Below, one piece after another: positions 32,402-43,573 of a stretch of DNA of 64,000 nucleotides. The stretch spans positions 744,001 through 808,000 of the forward strand of contig JARGXX010000004.1 in the NCBI GenBank assembly GCA_030374765.1. Direction: 5' to 3'. Below the pieces are notes generated by a model that made no database searches, was not told the DNA's origin, and saw only the letters and a program-made list of their open reading frames with translations. The translations under genes were made by a program, and so were the position numbers. Source of the stretch: Agarophyton chilense. Lineage: Eukaryota > Rhodophyta > Florideophyceae > Gracilariales > Gracilariaceae. Numbering within the stretch: the first letter of the stretch is position 1; each line of letters opens with the position of its first letter.

Positions 32402-34310
32402 TCACAAAAATCCATCCGAAAATTTCCGATTTAGTGTTGACGCGCACCCTGAAAGCCCAGGTGGCGCAAACTTTATCAATAAACACTGCGTTAGGTAGAC
32501 CAAGTAACGCAAGGCAGTCGAGACCGCGCTTAGCGATCGGTCAAGAATAGACAAGGATACGGTTTGCGCGAAGGCCACTGCAAACGTGGTGCCCATGGGA
32601 ACAAATGTAAGACACGGCACGACGTATTCGGAGGTAAGGCTGGTGTCGACAAGGGAGGAGCGGATCTTCGGGAAACCGATGAGTGGGACTGATAAATCGG
32701 GGGCCCGGAGGCGGTTGTAGAATTGAGAGATATCACGGCCTGCAATGTTGAGCTGCTCTCCAGGGGGAAAGTGCAGTGTGGACAGAATATCAGGTTTGGG
32801 TGGCTCAGCATAACTAGCCTCCTCTTCGAAGACAAGTTTAGCTCTGTCACCTCCCCAAATAAGACGCTGGGACTCACCATACTTTTTCCAGACTCCAAAC
32901 ATCGAGTTCTCGATTACTCCGTCTCTATGATCCTTGTACAAGATCATATTAGCTTCCTTCATTCGCCTCAAGAGACGAGGGTAGTGACCTCTCGTCACTC
33001 CCAAATGAACTCTTTTCCGCTTAAGCTCCGTCTTAGAGGGCCATTCTGATTTAGGTTTGATAAGAAATTGTTCAGTAACACGGTATGGATCCCGCTCTGG
33101 TAGAAGATTTTCGGGATCTACGATCGAAGCACAGGAGGTAGGAGGGACGGCTGCTAACTCCCAATCCAGTTTGCAGTAGTCGCCCCTGTCCAAATCCTCG
33201 GTGTATCCAGACGTCGGATCAGTCTCCGGGCAGACTGATCTACCAAAATCATACAACCGCACGGTACGCGCGATTGCTCCGCGTACATGCAGCCGCTCAA
33301 GTAACACAGTGTCTGCCTCGGTCCGAACACTAGAGTACTAGAGTACTAGAGCGAGTTGCCAGTCCTCAACCTGCTCATTGCGGCAGCAAGCCACCTTTCA
33401 ATAGCGACAGAACTACCCCAGTCATGAGCAGGCAAGAAAGAGGGGGCTTGGTCAGTGCTCTCGTGTGCTGTCAGAGAAAGAGGAGGGTCGAAGGAAGCGC
33501 ACCGCCACCCAGACCGATAAAGGCGAGTTTCTTTTCGTAGAAAGCACCTCTTTCCTTCCTGTCTAATGTCAAAGCCTCCTCAATCACCAGCAAACGCCTG
33601 ATGAGGCGCTCAACTCCGGCTGAGAATATAATAGGCAGCGGGTGAAATTAGTCGAGCAGGGCCGCAAGGACCATTCCTATGGCAAAAAGGTCTCGAGATA
33701 AGTAACCGTCAGAAGTGTCCCTCTCAGAAGGACCTGATCGAGCGGCTAAACCTTCAACCCATGGAAAAATTGAGCCGTGCTTCATCCACCGACGAATTTC
33801 GCGTGGTGCGACGCGCTGAGTAGGGGGAAAGGACAACTCCGGCTTCACAAAGCGAGGTGCAGTTTATTGCAGCTTAGTTTCTCAGGCAACATGATCAACT
33901 TCGAGACCATTAGCGCGACAAATCATGTTAACCAGCTGTAGCCCTTCTTTATAATACCGAAGAAGGACGAACAATTCTGATTGAGTAGTGACCTCCATCT
34001 GCAAGGGCTTAAAGAAGTCCTGGGAATCCTTCCCTCTTTGTCTCAGAACTTGTTTTACTTTGCGAGGAAGATTTGATAAACAAGGCAGTATACCGTGTTG
34101 AATAGAATTGTCCAGCTCGTCAGATGCGCCAGCAAAGGCGCCCCCCTTCTCGTCAAAATCATCAGAGAAAAAGGAAGAGTCATCTTTGGACAAAATGATT
34201 GGAGGAGGTTGTGGCCTAGAGAACTTTGGAGCCGGAGCGGATCGTCTAGCAGAAGTCGTGGAAACAGTGGATTTCGCACGCGAAAAAGACCCACGGTGTC
34301 GTACAATCAC
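32402..34310 (-). mobile_element. fossil retroelement with an unusual reverse transcriptase
   Basis: The minus strand carries a 301-codon ORF (32402-33307) with reverse-transcriptase-like blocks: R-L-I-W-G-G-D-R-A, then D-I-S-Q-F-Y-N-R-L-R, then L-T-F-V-P-M-G-T-T-F-A-V-A. This order matches the early RT motifs, but the wording differs from Ty3/gypsy and copia and recalls divergent algal or protist retroelements. Two upstream ORFs (33648-33848 and 33882-34310, the latter Ser/Pro-rich with a Leu-rich end) probably belong to the same element. The catalytic Y-x-D-D block was not seen, and the copy is broken in several places. Family is unresolved. Confidence 0.55.
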
Positions 34311-34320
34311 CTTTAGGGTA

Positions 34321-36960
34321 TGTTACTGTCTTTTCTTGGGAGCGTGGTGACGCTCAATCTTAGAAGGTAGATGTAATCAACCTCGATGGTAACAGGGCAC
34401 CGTGAAAACCCGCAGGGGCAAACGGCGGGGCAACTAGCCTATACCGTGTAGGTGAACGATGCTAGGCATCGACGCGCGGGAAAGCCTGTGTTGGAGTTGA
34501 GAAACAATGAACCAAAAGGTATACTCGTGACCCAAGTGGTGCCTGTCTTTATCAGATTAGGATGGGGGAGGTGCAGTTCCCTATATGCAGTGGACTGCAC
34601 TCTCCAGATCACCCGGGAGGTGCCAGCAAGGCACGGTCTCTGACCTAGTGTCAGAGACCTGGCCAGCACTGGGTACAGTGCCAGGTGGCCACTCTACTAC
34701 TGTACTGAAATAAGTATAATTACAATTACAAGTACTAACAATTACTCAACCAGAAGGTACATGTCAACACTACACGTGGCTGACAACACCTAGATGGTAG
34801 CTCGCCCGGAGCTGCATGGCCGATGATCCTTCGCATCTATCACCTACAAGGTTATTGTAGTATATCGACAACCTCAAAGGCCAGCCCTTCTGCCATTATA
34901 CGACAGACCCCCTTCCTACCCGTGAAGCACGTCCCGTGTTTCCTTCCATCAAACCATAGAGTTGCAGCGAGCGACAGCGGCGCGGGCATCGAAGTGGTGA
35001 CTGTGCGCGACGCGCGATCACTGGAGGTTCAGAACTCGGCGCCAGTGTCGGTTGGGGAGGCCGCGCGACGACGTCGGCGCACGAACTGAGCGACAAACAT
35101 TCCGGTAGGGACTTTCACGAGGGCGGTGCCGTGTAACTAGCGCGCTTGCAGACACCTTTTCGGTAGTGGCCCTGCTTGCTTGCGATTCTGCTTCCGCATA
35201 GCTCACTGTTTAACCAAGTTAGTATCGCACCTTTCCCGGTTCCTCAAACTTCATTCCCTCGTGGGTCCCTGCGCGCGCCGTCCCGCCTGGTCGTTACCAC
35301 GGCTCGACAACCCTTCAAGTATTTATGCCCTTAATTGGCGGCGTCGTGACCGTAATCGTGCTGCCCGGCTTTCCCTGAAGGTTTCCTGGCTTCTCGACCT
35401 TTCAGGTTTCTTCTACCTTTTAAGGATTGACTCGTGGCGCCTGTGGGGCCTGAGCCTGCTTCGATACAACCATTGAGGTGTTGGCCTGGGTCCGTGGTGG
35501 AAGCTTTCGGTTGTGAGACATTATTGGTGTTGAGCGGCTCCGTCGGTAATTGCGCGACCTTTTTCCAGTTTTTTATTCCGGTTTACCCTCAAGGCGATGA
35601 CAGGATCGCGCTACATCCACGCACGCGTTCGAACCCATTCGGTGCCACGTCGATGCACCTCGTGCCGCATCGTGGATTTGTCACCGATACTTCGAAGGGG
35701 TGGGTCGTCCACACGAGCAGCACCAGCGCTCGAGAGACGTGAGATGCCGGTTACCATTAAGGTTGAAGAAGTCGGCGATTCCGAGGGGATTGATACCCCT
35801 GCCGTTATGCCTTTAAGGTCGGATTGGTCCCGCTCCACGATACCTCAAAGGCCTGGAGCCGCTCGCGACCGTACGCTGGCAACTGTTGCACCTGAAAGGT
35901 CGATGTCAGTACTACCGGAAAGGTTGGATACGTTGGCCGTCTACTCAGAACGGACTGAGGAGGCGCCACTTCAGAAGGATGAATACCCGCTGGTGTTCAA
36001 CGCGGCGGTGGAGGTCAACTCAGCACCTCGTTCGTCGGGTTGAGCTACGGCCTTCCCAACCATGTCAGGTAGCGGCCCATCGCGTGGCTGTGGAAGCGGT
36101 GGTATTCCCAAGAGGTGACTCCCTCGACTCCTCGAACGCCTACCTACATTGGTTTTCGCAGCGTGCCTGTCCCTGCGACACAGTTCTCCCCTGGGACTCC
36201 GGCTGACCCATACCAACGCAGTGGTGGACTTCCTCCGACAACACAAACCAATTGGCCTCAAAATCTCGCGTTTGGTGCGGCTAACCGGACGACGAGTCAG
36301 TATGGCCCTTTTGGTATTACCTTCGACCAGGAGACGCACAGTGACCTGCTAAAGCACGATTGGCCTGTGGCGGTGGGGAATTCGTCATTGCGGGCAGCTC
36401 TCACTAGATCACAATTGGATACCTACTTGGGTTTGGCCCGTTGGGACTGCAAACGCCTTCGCTCCGTTCCATTGCTCTTGAAGAAAAGGGACCACGAGTG
36501 TCAACCTCGTCAGGTTCGAATGGAATGTTACCAGAGTCGGCAGCGTCATACACCTTTGAGGTATTTCATCCCGCCGATATATCCGAGCGACTTTCCGTAT
36601 GTGCGCATCGAACCGAAGCTGGATTATTACCGTCGATTGGTGGTGCAAGTGTTCCAGTACCCGTCTATTCCGGAGACTTACCTTCCGGTTTCACCTGACT
36701 TGGTTTCCCTGAATCGGCCTTTCACCACTATCAATTGGGCTGACCGTAGTAGGTGGGGCGAGGATGCAGCGACGAAGAGTCGCGTTCGCACTCGCAACTC
36801 GTAAACTCGCGTTATGCATATGTTTCATAACGTCGAGTACTTCTCACAACCTACGAAGGATAGACGCGATTGGTACGTGCTTCGAACAGAGTGGTGGGAG
36901 TCCTATGAGGTTCCGTTATCACTGAGCGTGCCCACTCCGCCGGTCTTGGCGTAAGGACCA
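34321..36960 (+). mobile_element. fossil LTR retroelement: candidate 5' LTR and gag-like region
   Basis: A candidate 468-bp LTR (34321-34788) begins TGTTACTG and ends TGACAACA. It contains a perfect 10-bp hairpin at 34635-34659 and A/T-rich sequence suited to polyadenylation. Just inside it, TGGTAGCTCGCCCGG could be a primer-binding site. The following plus-strand region contains gag-like ORFs at 35597-36043 and 36115-36804; the latter has T-P-S-T-P-R-T-P-T-Y near its start and a Tyr/Pro-rich end. No protease, RT or integrase follows, and no second LTR was found. It is a broken, old copy. The family is not certain. Confidence 0.42.
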
Positions 36961-36971
36961 AGTCCGCGATA

Positions 36972-37885
36972 TGTGGAGCAAAACCCGGCGACGGGAAGTG
37001 CTCTCAAGGTGTTCGAAGCCTTTCTCCCTGGGGGAGGCAGACTCAGAGACAGAGCCCTCCGTTCCACCCGTAGTGTGGGGTGTAACTCCCACGGGGGATT
37101 CCGGCAGTACCGACGGAGGTGAGGGGTAGAAACCGTTGGATCGGGAATGGGTATGGGTATCCCAAAGAATGGGGGAAAATCCGGCGAAGAGGAAAAACGG
37201 GGCGAGGGTCGGGCACTAACAGGCACCGGACCCAAGAACCAGAAAAGGGGCAAAACAACAAAAGAAACCCAATACAGGGGCGAAAACCTGTCCTCGAAAG
37301 GAAACACAAAAAGCACGCAACAAGTAAGCAGAACCCCCACGGGGTATCGTGCACGCAGGTCGTCTGAGCGGTCCCAAGGGGGTGGTTGCACGGAACCCAA
37401 ACGTGGGCACTCTCCAAGTGGAGTCATGTCCCTACGCAGGCGTTGCTAACCAGAGCCCGTTCCGGGTTGTAAGGCCGAAACGATGGCGACGAAGAACCTC
37501 TAAAGGTATCGAAGACCAACCTTGGTTGTCATTTACTCTGAGCTCGGACTGTCAGATCTCGCCTCCCTAAGTAGGGCCCACTAACTAAACTCTACAGTAG
37601 TGCACACCTACTCAGGGCCATACACGTGGAGATCCCACTGCCAGGGACCAAAAAGCCAACGTTCTAACAAATATCCGAAATTCGGTGCCAAAATTAAGCC
37701 ACGTGTATCACGGGGCCAATCCAACCATGGGCCATCCGAATTTTCCCTTATAGGCGAAATATAACCAGAAAACAGTGCCACCTCAGCACACCATAGAGGG
37801 GATCATAATCATAACCCTCGGAGGGTTCAATCCTCATTCTATGAGTTGCATCTTCAAGTATCCCCTAACTCGGCGTTTCTCTACA
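36972..37885 (-). mobile_element. solo LTR copy B (914 bp) with 5-bp target duplication CGATA
   Basis: This is the inverted, nearly identical copy of the LTR at 13920-14835. Its ends are TGTGGAG and CTCTACA on the plus strand. The five bases before it (36967-36971) and after it (37886-37890) are both CGATA, the expected staggered-cut duplication of an LTR element. A solo LTR arises when two LTRs recombine and the internal part is lost. The preserved duplication and the close match to copy A suggest a fairly young insertion. Confidence 0.88.
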
Positions 37886-37922
37886 CGATAAAGCTCGCAA
37901 GCTCGCATTCGCGGACTTGGTC

Positions 37923-38763
37923 AGCAGCAACGCTCCGAGAGGAGAAAATTGCGCTTCTTTGCAGCTATTCTGCAAACTCCAATCGTCACAAACCGCCACA
38001 ACGAATGAAAATGTTACTTCTGCCGACACTGGAAAGAGCCTAGTAAAGCCTGTGGTTTCTTTCAACTCTAGCTCGCTCTTCTCATAATGCTCCAATCGAC
38101 GGTCTTCTCGGTCTTTACGTCGCTCTTATTTCTCCACATCGAACATATGACGTTCGAACTCCAGCTGATCATGCTCCAAGTCAATGCGGGCCAAATCCGA
38201 TTCTCTAAGCGAGTCAAAAAACGCTGCAGGCTCTCCTCCGATACCACCACTTCGTACCTTCCTGTGCTTAATGCCTTTTCTAGGACTACCGCCCGGGTCA
38301 CTTTCTGAACCTTCATCGTTGCTTTTATAATCACGTGAGAGCTTACTGTTGCGGGACATGGAAGCGGCGACCAGTTCTTTCCTTATACACTGCTTTTATT
38401 CCTCTTCTTTGGCGACCTTATCCTTCTTCTCGCTCTTCTCTCGCTCAAGATCCTCCGCAGTTTCACGCACTTGGGAAAGGAGCTCGTTGATAAGCTACGT
38501 GCGCTAACAGCCGCCACTTCCCGTACAATTACAAGGTCCCCCAGAGGCGTATAATTTGAGAGACGGCCGCTATTGTTGTGGCGTTCTTCATCATGCGTAG
38601 AAGATGTCGCAACGGAGGGTGCATTACATGGCGTTATATCTGGCACAACCTGAACAGCTTTCTGATGAAGAACTGTCTGGACGGGCGCGATGAACGCAGG
38701 AATCACAGGCCGGGCAGAAGTTTTATGTTGCGTATAAAAGAACGATACATCGTTCCTGGTCAT
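37923..38763 (-). pseudogene. decayed coiled-coil, Ser-rich protein gene
   Basis: Pieces of one polar protein lie in order on the minus strand. 38763-38383 starts M-T-R-N-D-V-S-F-F and is Thr/Ser/Val-rich. After a frame change comes a helical stretch, L-L-S-Q-V-R-E-T-A-E-D-L-E-R-E. After a TAA in frame comes M-S-R-N-S-K-L-S-R-D (38359-38126), ending D-Q-L-E-F-E-R-H-M-F-D-V-E-K. A second in-frame TAA precedes E-R-R-K-D-R-E-D-R-R-L. Both TAA codons fall inside Gln/Glu/Arg-rich coiled coil and could be former CAA. Such Leu/Glu/Arg tails occur in plant Myb/SANT- or NAM-associated proteins and in partner ORFs of Harbinger elements, but no DNA-binding domain is visible here. Confidence 0.45.
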
Positions 38764-40208
38764 AGCGGGGGATAAGGTTCTTGGTTTGGTTTGTGAGGGA
38801 TGCCCGGCATAAGAGACAAAAAGGCTGCTGGTGCTTTTAAAACGTGGTATCTACCTTCCCGCCAAATTGAATTCCTCACGGCTGTGCAACTTCCTCACAG
38901 ACTCGTGACAAAACGGGCACAAATCAGCCGGGTTTGTCACGAGCCGGAGGGAGAATTCTGCAAGGGTGCGGCCACTTTATATTTTAATCTTCATATGCTG
39001 CAGTTATGTGACTCATATACGCAGGCTTACGGTCACTATTGACATACCATGGCATATCTTTATTGTCTGTAACGTACGATACATCCTACATAAGCTAATT
39101 TTAGAATATTCGGAAACCGCCTAATGTACGATTTAGCGTATATTGAGCTTTTGATAGGTGCTTTTGCGGGGCCATTGCTCTGGAGGGAGTGCTATAGTAT
39201 CTTTTTTGACATCGCCATCTTGTTTGTCAGGCTCTTTCACAAAATCCACGTATTCGTTTTTTCTAATTTCGAAAATTGAGGGTGTTATGGCTTTTGTAGT
39301 GCTACACTATCCCCACATCATCTGGCTCCATCCACAGGATCCCACCGTAAACTCCCAAGACTAGCAGCCCTCCTCATCTTATTCGAAAAGTCTTCAAATC
39401 TCTACTGAGACCCCGTACCCGAATGGAAGAAGAGGTTCAGACCGCGCATGATAGCGCGCCCACAGATCAAGAGGGTAGTACATCTATTCTTGGCTTTGCT
39501 TCCCAGGGAATGGCTTTATAAGAGAGTTTGAACTTCACACAGGAGTAAAGACCAGAGAAAAAATCTGGTCAAAATAACTAAAATTCAGCACCTAAATTTA
39601 CATTTTGGCCTCATATGAGGCCAGCGGTCTTATAGACACTAGTGCTATTCTAGCTCCTCAACTCCACTTTCCATGTGCTCCTCTGCATTCGGAGCATCCC
39701 ATTCTCAAATGCACTCTAAATGCTCTCTATCTATTCTACCTCTGCCCTCTTGCCTTGCTCCTCACTTCGTTTTCGCCTCATTATCAATTCCATACGACCT
39801 CCTGTTCTCGCATTGTTCATGCGTGTACTGGATGCTTCTGCACGTGCCCTACCTGGCAGTCATTTTGCCTTCTGGAATCTCACAACTGTACATCGAATGT
39901 ACAGTAAATGGTTTCGAGGGAGACGGAAGTTCTGTAGCATAGAATGTACTACATTCTGTATGGTACAGACTCTAATCGGCTTACAGCCGATTTGAGTGAT
40001 TAGCCAGCAACCATGGATGATGCTGCTGCACTTCGAACAGTGCCCATGTTCTTCTTCTGTGTGGGTATAGGTTCCTAGGTTCATTCCTACGTAGTGTATA
40101 TTAACTATGAGCTATTGTTGATCACTCTATGAGCGAATCTCTGCCTCGGAGGCTAGTTTTCCAGAGCAGTCCCAACCGCCATCCCGAACCTCTTTTCTTG
40201 TCTCAAAC
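38764..40208. other. no recognisable gene; contains palindromes
   Basis: Only short ORFs without motifs occur. Notable DNA structures are a perfect 16-bp palindrome at 39607-39622 and two further perfect hairpins at 39941-39957 and 39974-39992. Transposon debris is likely. Confidence 0.4.
39607..39653 (-). repeat. palindromic repeat, copy 2 (partner at 22067-22129)
   Basis: GGCCTCATATGAGGCC is a perfect palindrome. The roughly 30 bases to its right, read as reverse complement, match the left flank of the 22.09-kb hairpin with about four differences. In copy 1 about 20 extra bases separate the two palindrome halves. Confidence 0.5.
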
Positions 40209-41696
40209 TCAGGCGGTCTTCAACCCCCCAATGTCCTTTCGCTGCACCCAGCTCAGAGGCGTTACTTCCTGTCCTGGCTCCACGTACAAGTGACACCTCC
40301 TTCGCGTATCACGGCCTTCCCCCACAACACAACGAAACTCTTTCTTTTTTCTCCTGTTTAGGCAGTCCAGAGGTTCCAGAACGTTGGAGATGAACAGCTC
40401 TTTCCAATTGTTTAGCAGCACAAGATTCTTTACTGCGGCGTACATCGATGCCAGCGTGCCGAGTGAAACCATCAATAGGAACGCTGCCAGAGAACTGGCA
40501 ACCAACCAATTGGGTATGATCACAACGCTCACATCTACCATGAACTCCCTTCGAACCAGCCTGCTTTGCGAGGAGTACTCCGTCAATAGCGCAGCTACTA
40601 TCATCGCGCTAGGTGACACCTCATCTCGTTTGTAGCCTCTGAGCGACACCATCTGCATCACACTGGCCTTTCCGAGTCCATTCATTTGCATTCCGTAGTC
40701 CTTTAACCACCACACACTGCTGTTGTCCCATGGAACTACGTTGCCACCCAATCTTTCAACTCTAATTTCCGAACACTTCATTGAGAACGACACTGTTTCA
40801 CCCTCGCTTTTGTTCTCACAAGACATATCTCGCAACTCATCGGTGAAACAGAACGTGCCAGAATCTTTTGATTCATGCACACCAGTTGCACCCATGCTAC
40901 CCGAGCAAGCATTCTTTTCTATGTCTCTTGGAGCCATTGGATAATGAACCAGACGTTTCCCACTTTCCGTGAATCCTGTCACCTGACTTGAAACCTCACT
41001 GAAGTTAGCCTTCTCTTCACTCAAGAAGTCTTTCGTGTGCACGGTGGCATATGTATCATCTTCAGCAAGAGCTACATTAAAAGCCCATTTCTCGTCTTTG
41101 AGAGCATCCAATTTCCTTGGCACTTCTACGCTAAATTCAGTTCCGTTCCTGAACATAATCCTTGTACCCAACCGTCGAATAACGTACTCGTATCGAACTT
41201 GCGCCTCATGGGGGTTGTACCATATCATTTCACGTCCTACTGGGATTTCCTCTGCTTCCTCCATACGAATTGCAAACTCTGGTTTGTCGGCTACATCCTT
41301 CCCTTCCGTGGAGAGAGCGAAAAGAGCGACCACATCAATCACAGAAACCACGATGCTCATCAAAAGAAGAATTGTTCTAACGGAACGGAAGGCGCTTTGA
41401 TCTCGATGCTTGTGCGATGGCGGCTGGCGTGCGATTATGGCGGCCTTCTTGTCCTTCTCCAGTGCGTCTCCCGTCCAACTCAATGAAAATATGGCCCTCC
41501 ACAAAGCTGAGAGAGCTTTTTCAACAACCCTTTCAATGTCATTGGAATACATTGTTACCTCTCCATATCTTCTTAAAGAATACATGCACCAGATAGTGTC
41601 AAGGTTTGCAAGCGCTGAAAGGATTGCACCTACAAGAATGGCTTTGACTACCTCGATCACTGCCAGAATGACTGCCTCATCTCCCACAATTCGCAC
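40209..41696 (-). CDS. unknown membrane protein with a large Cys-containing lumenal or extracellular domain
   Basis: A continuous frame of 495 codons. The first ATG in the frame is at 41585, but a membrane span (residues about 8-30) lies upstream of it with no stop until about 41730. The true start is therefore probably in an upstream exon; TATAG just before 41697 could be a splice acceptor. Spans: 8-30, about 108-130 (T-I-L-L-L-M-S-I-V-V-S-V-I) and about 400-430 near the C-terminus (N-W-L-V-A-S-S-L-A-A-F-L-L). The domain between the second and third spans has Cys residues and several N-x-S/T sites (N-G-T, N-F-S, N-K-S, N-S-S), consistent with a glycosylated lumenal domain. The basic tail (R-R-K-K-K-E-F-R) would be cytosolic. 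No family was recognised. The long intact frame supports a real gene. Confidence 0.6.
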   Translation of the reverse strand: MRIVGDEAVILAVIEVVKAILVGAILSALANLDTIWCMYSLRRYGEVTMYSNDIERVVEKALSALWRAIFSLSWTGDALEKDKKAAIIARQPPSHKHRDQSAFRSVRTILLLMSIVVSVIDVVALFALSTEGKDVADKPEFAIRMEEAEEIPVGREMIWYNPHEAQVRYEYVIRRLGTRIMFRNGTEFSVEVPRKLDALKDEKWAFNVALAEDDTYATVHTKDFLSEEKANFSEVSSQVTGFTESGKRLVHYPMAPRDIEKNACSGSMGATGVHESKDSGTFCFTDELRDMSCENKSEGETVSFSMKCSEIRVERLGGNVVPWDNSSVWWLKDYGMQMNGLGKASVMQMVSLRGYKRDEVSPSAMIVAALLTEYSSQSRLVRREFMVDVSVVIIPNWLVASSLAAFLLMVSLGTLASMYAAVKNLVLLNNWKELFISNVLEPLDCLNRRKKKEFRCVVGEGRDTRRRCHLYVEPGQEVTPLSWVQRKDIGGLKTA

Positions 41697-42157
41697 TATA
41701 TTCCAAAACGTTGTTTAATTCGATGTCCGGAGTCGCCTTCAATGTTTTCTGCCAATGCGGAGTGCGGTTTCGCTGCTTGCTGTCTAGGTTCGAAAGCCAA
41801 AAATGCCTTGCCCGGAGCGCGGAGAATGAGGTGAAGCCGTCTAGCTCTTTCCACTTCCAGCTCACACGATCGCGTAGATTTGTGCGGGCAGGTAATGCAT
41901 GTGCTCAACCTAAATAAAGCTGATGGTAGAATAGTTCAACTTGCTCTCACCTTTCGGTGTCGCCAGCATTCTGCTTTTATTTGTATTCTGCGCACGATCG
42001 GAAAGCCCGGCTAAAGCCAAAGGTGCAGTCAGAATATGCAGGCACTGCGTCCTGAGAAAAGACATATCCCACAAGCTCAGCACTAAGTAATCAGAATCGG
42101 GAGATTCATATCTCACAAACCGGGTAGGACAGCACCAAGCTTCTTAATTAGACCTCT

Positions 42158-42232
42158 TTGCAATCTGAATTCGACATACACGTTCATTCGCAACCGAACT
42201 CTGTTGAATTCAACAAGTACGTTCACCCGCGA
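42158..42232. repeat. two-copy tandem repeat of about 37 bp
   Basis: GAATTCGACATACACGTTC and GAATTCAACAAGTACGTTC begin two adjacent units that both run on to an ACTC-like end. They are diverged, with no known role. Confidence 0.45.
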
Positions 42233-42501
42233 CGAAACTCGTAAGGAGAACGGGGCAAGCGTTGAAGCGATTTCGATCATCTTTTGGAGATTGGTTGGAT
42301 GGGCAGAAAATAGACATTGTTGAAATGTTAAGGGAAAAGAAGGGGCAGACGAGTTCTTGAGTGCCACGAAAGCGCGCGCGTAGAAGATAGCAGCAAGGCT
42401 CACAACAGGCGTCTCGAAATCAACTTTACATATCTACAGTTGTTAAGGCGTTCTATAAGATGCCTGCTCGCGCCGACCTCGCCGTGGCGAAACAATAAAA
42501 A

Positions 42502-42541
42502 CCTCTGAGCGGTCCGAGATGGACGGGACCGCTCTCAGAGG
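42502..42541. other. strong GC-rich hairpin
   Basis: CCTCTGAGCGGTCC (42502-42515) pairs with GGACCGCTCTCAGAGG (42526-42541) apart from a two-base bulge, with a loop of ten bases. AATAAAA lies just left of it. Confidence 0.55.
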
Positions 42542-43573
42542 ACAGACGTGGAATTTCGCCCTGACTTCTTTCTCGCGCTCGCTGGCTCCCCTGCTGCGCG
42601 CTTATCTTGCGGCTTTACCAGCGATACTACGATAAAGTACTGTTATTTGATTCTCCGCATCAATCAAACCATGAACCAGCAAAATAACGAGCCAATCGCG
42701 ACTGTCCTGCTTCTTTGTCAAAAAGCACAGGACGTTTTGTGAAGGAGAAGCCTCCTATCTACCACCTCGTGCGAGAAAGCAAGCAATCCACCGCTCAAAC
42801 AAAGAGTGGCAGCTCATTTAGCCTTTTCTCTCCTACTGTACCTCCGTACCTGTTGAGCAATCAAAAACCCTGGCTTTAACTCGACACACATCATGTTGTT
42901 GACGGAAAGATTACAGGGCTAGCGGGCTACCTTGTTGACAAGGTATTTAGGAGCATTTGCACCAATCGCTGGGCCAATGGAAATGTTCAACCAAATCTGT
43001 TTTAAGAGCTTGAACCAGTTCTGGCACACAGGCGTTGCAGGAGTTGTAACAGCCGTAACTTTAACCATGACCTTATCTACCTTCGTACCCAACGCAGCCT
43101 TCGAACTTCAAAGTTTGAAGGCATAAAGCGAGGTTAGAGAAATACCTGAAGGCACGTGACATTGACGCGTTATAATGCAGTGACCAAAATTAGTATCGAA
43201 CACCCTCGCATTCTTTATGTCATTTGACTTCTTGCTGAGTGTTTTAAATGAAACGTAGCCTACGTAGAAAACCAATAAAACAAGCATCAAAACTGGTTCC
43301 ATCTTATAAAAACGCTCCTGCTTTTTCAAGATAACAAGCTGTAGTATAGTGAGCTCCACCGATGAGGTAATTATGCCACGTGGTGGACCTGGATGGTTGC
43401 CTGAATGCGCCGTGTACTACAGTAGTTTATTGCAAAGCGCTGCGTTGATATACGCGCCAACGCGACGACGGGAACTCTCGACATGAGTGCCATCCCTACC
43501 ACACGGTAAGATACTTTGAGAAGTGGCGGGAAAGAGTCTCTTTCATTACGGCTAGACTGTGCACATAGGAAGA

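Larger units (their letters stand above)
41697..43573. other. upstream and intergenic region, no clear gene
   Basis: The right part of 41697-41910 may hold the first exon of the membrane-protein gene. A 96-codon minus ORF at 42113-42403 contains a small tandem repeat. A strong hairpin lies at 42502-42541. The rest shows nothing recognisable. Confidence 0.4.
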
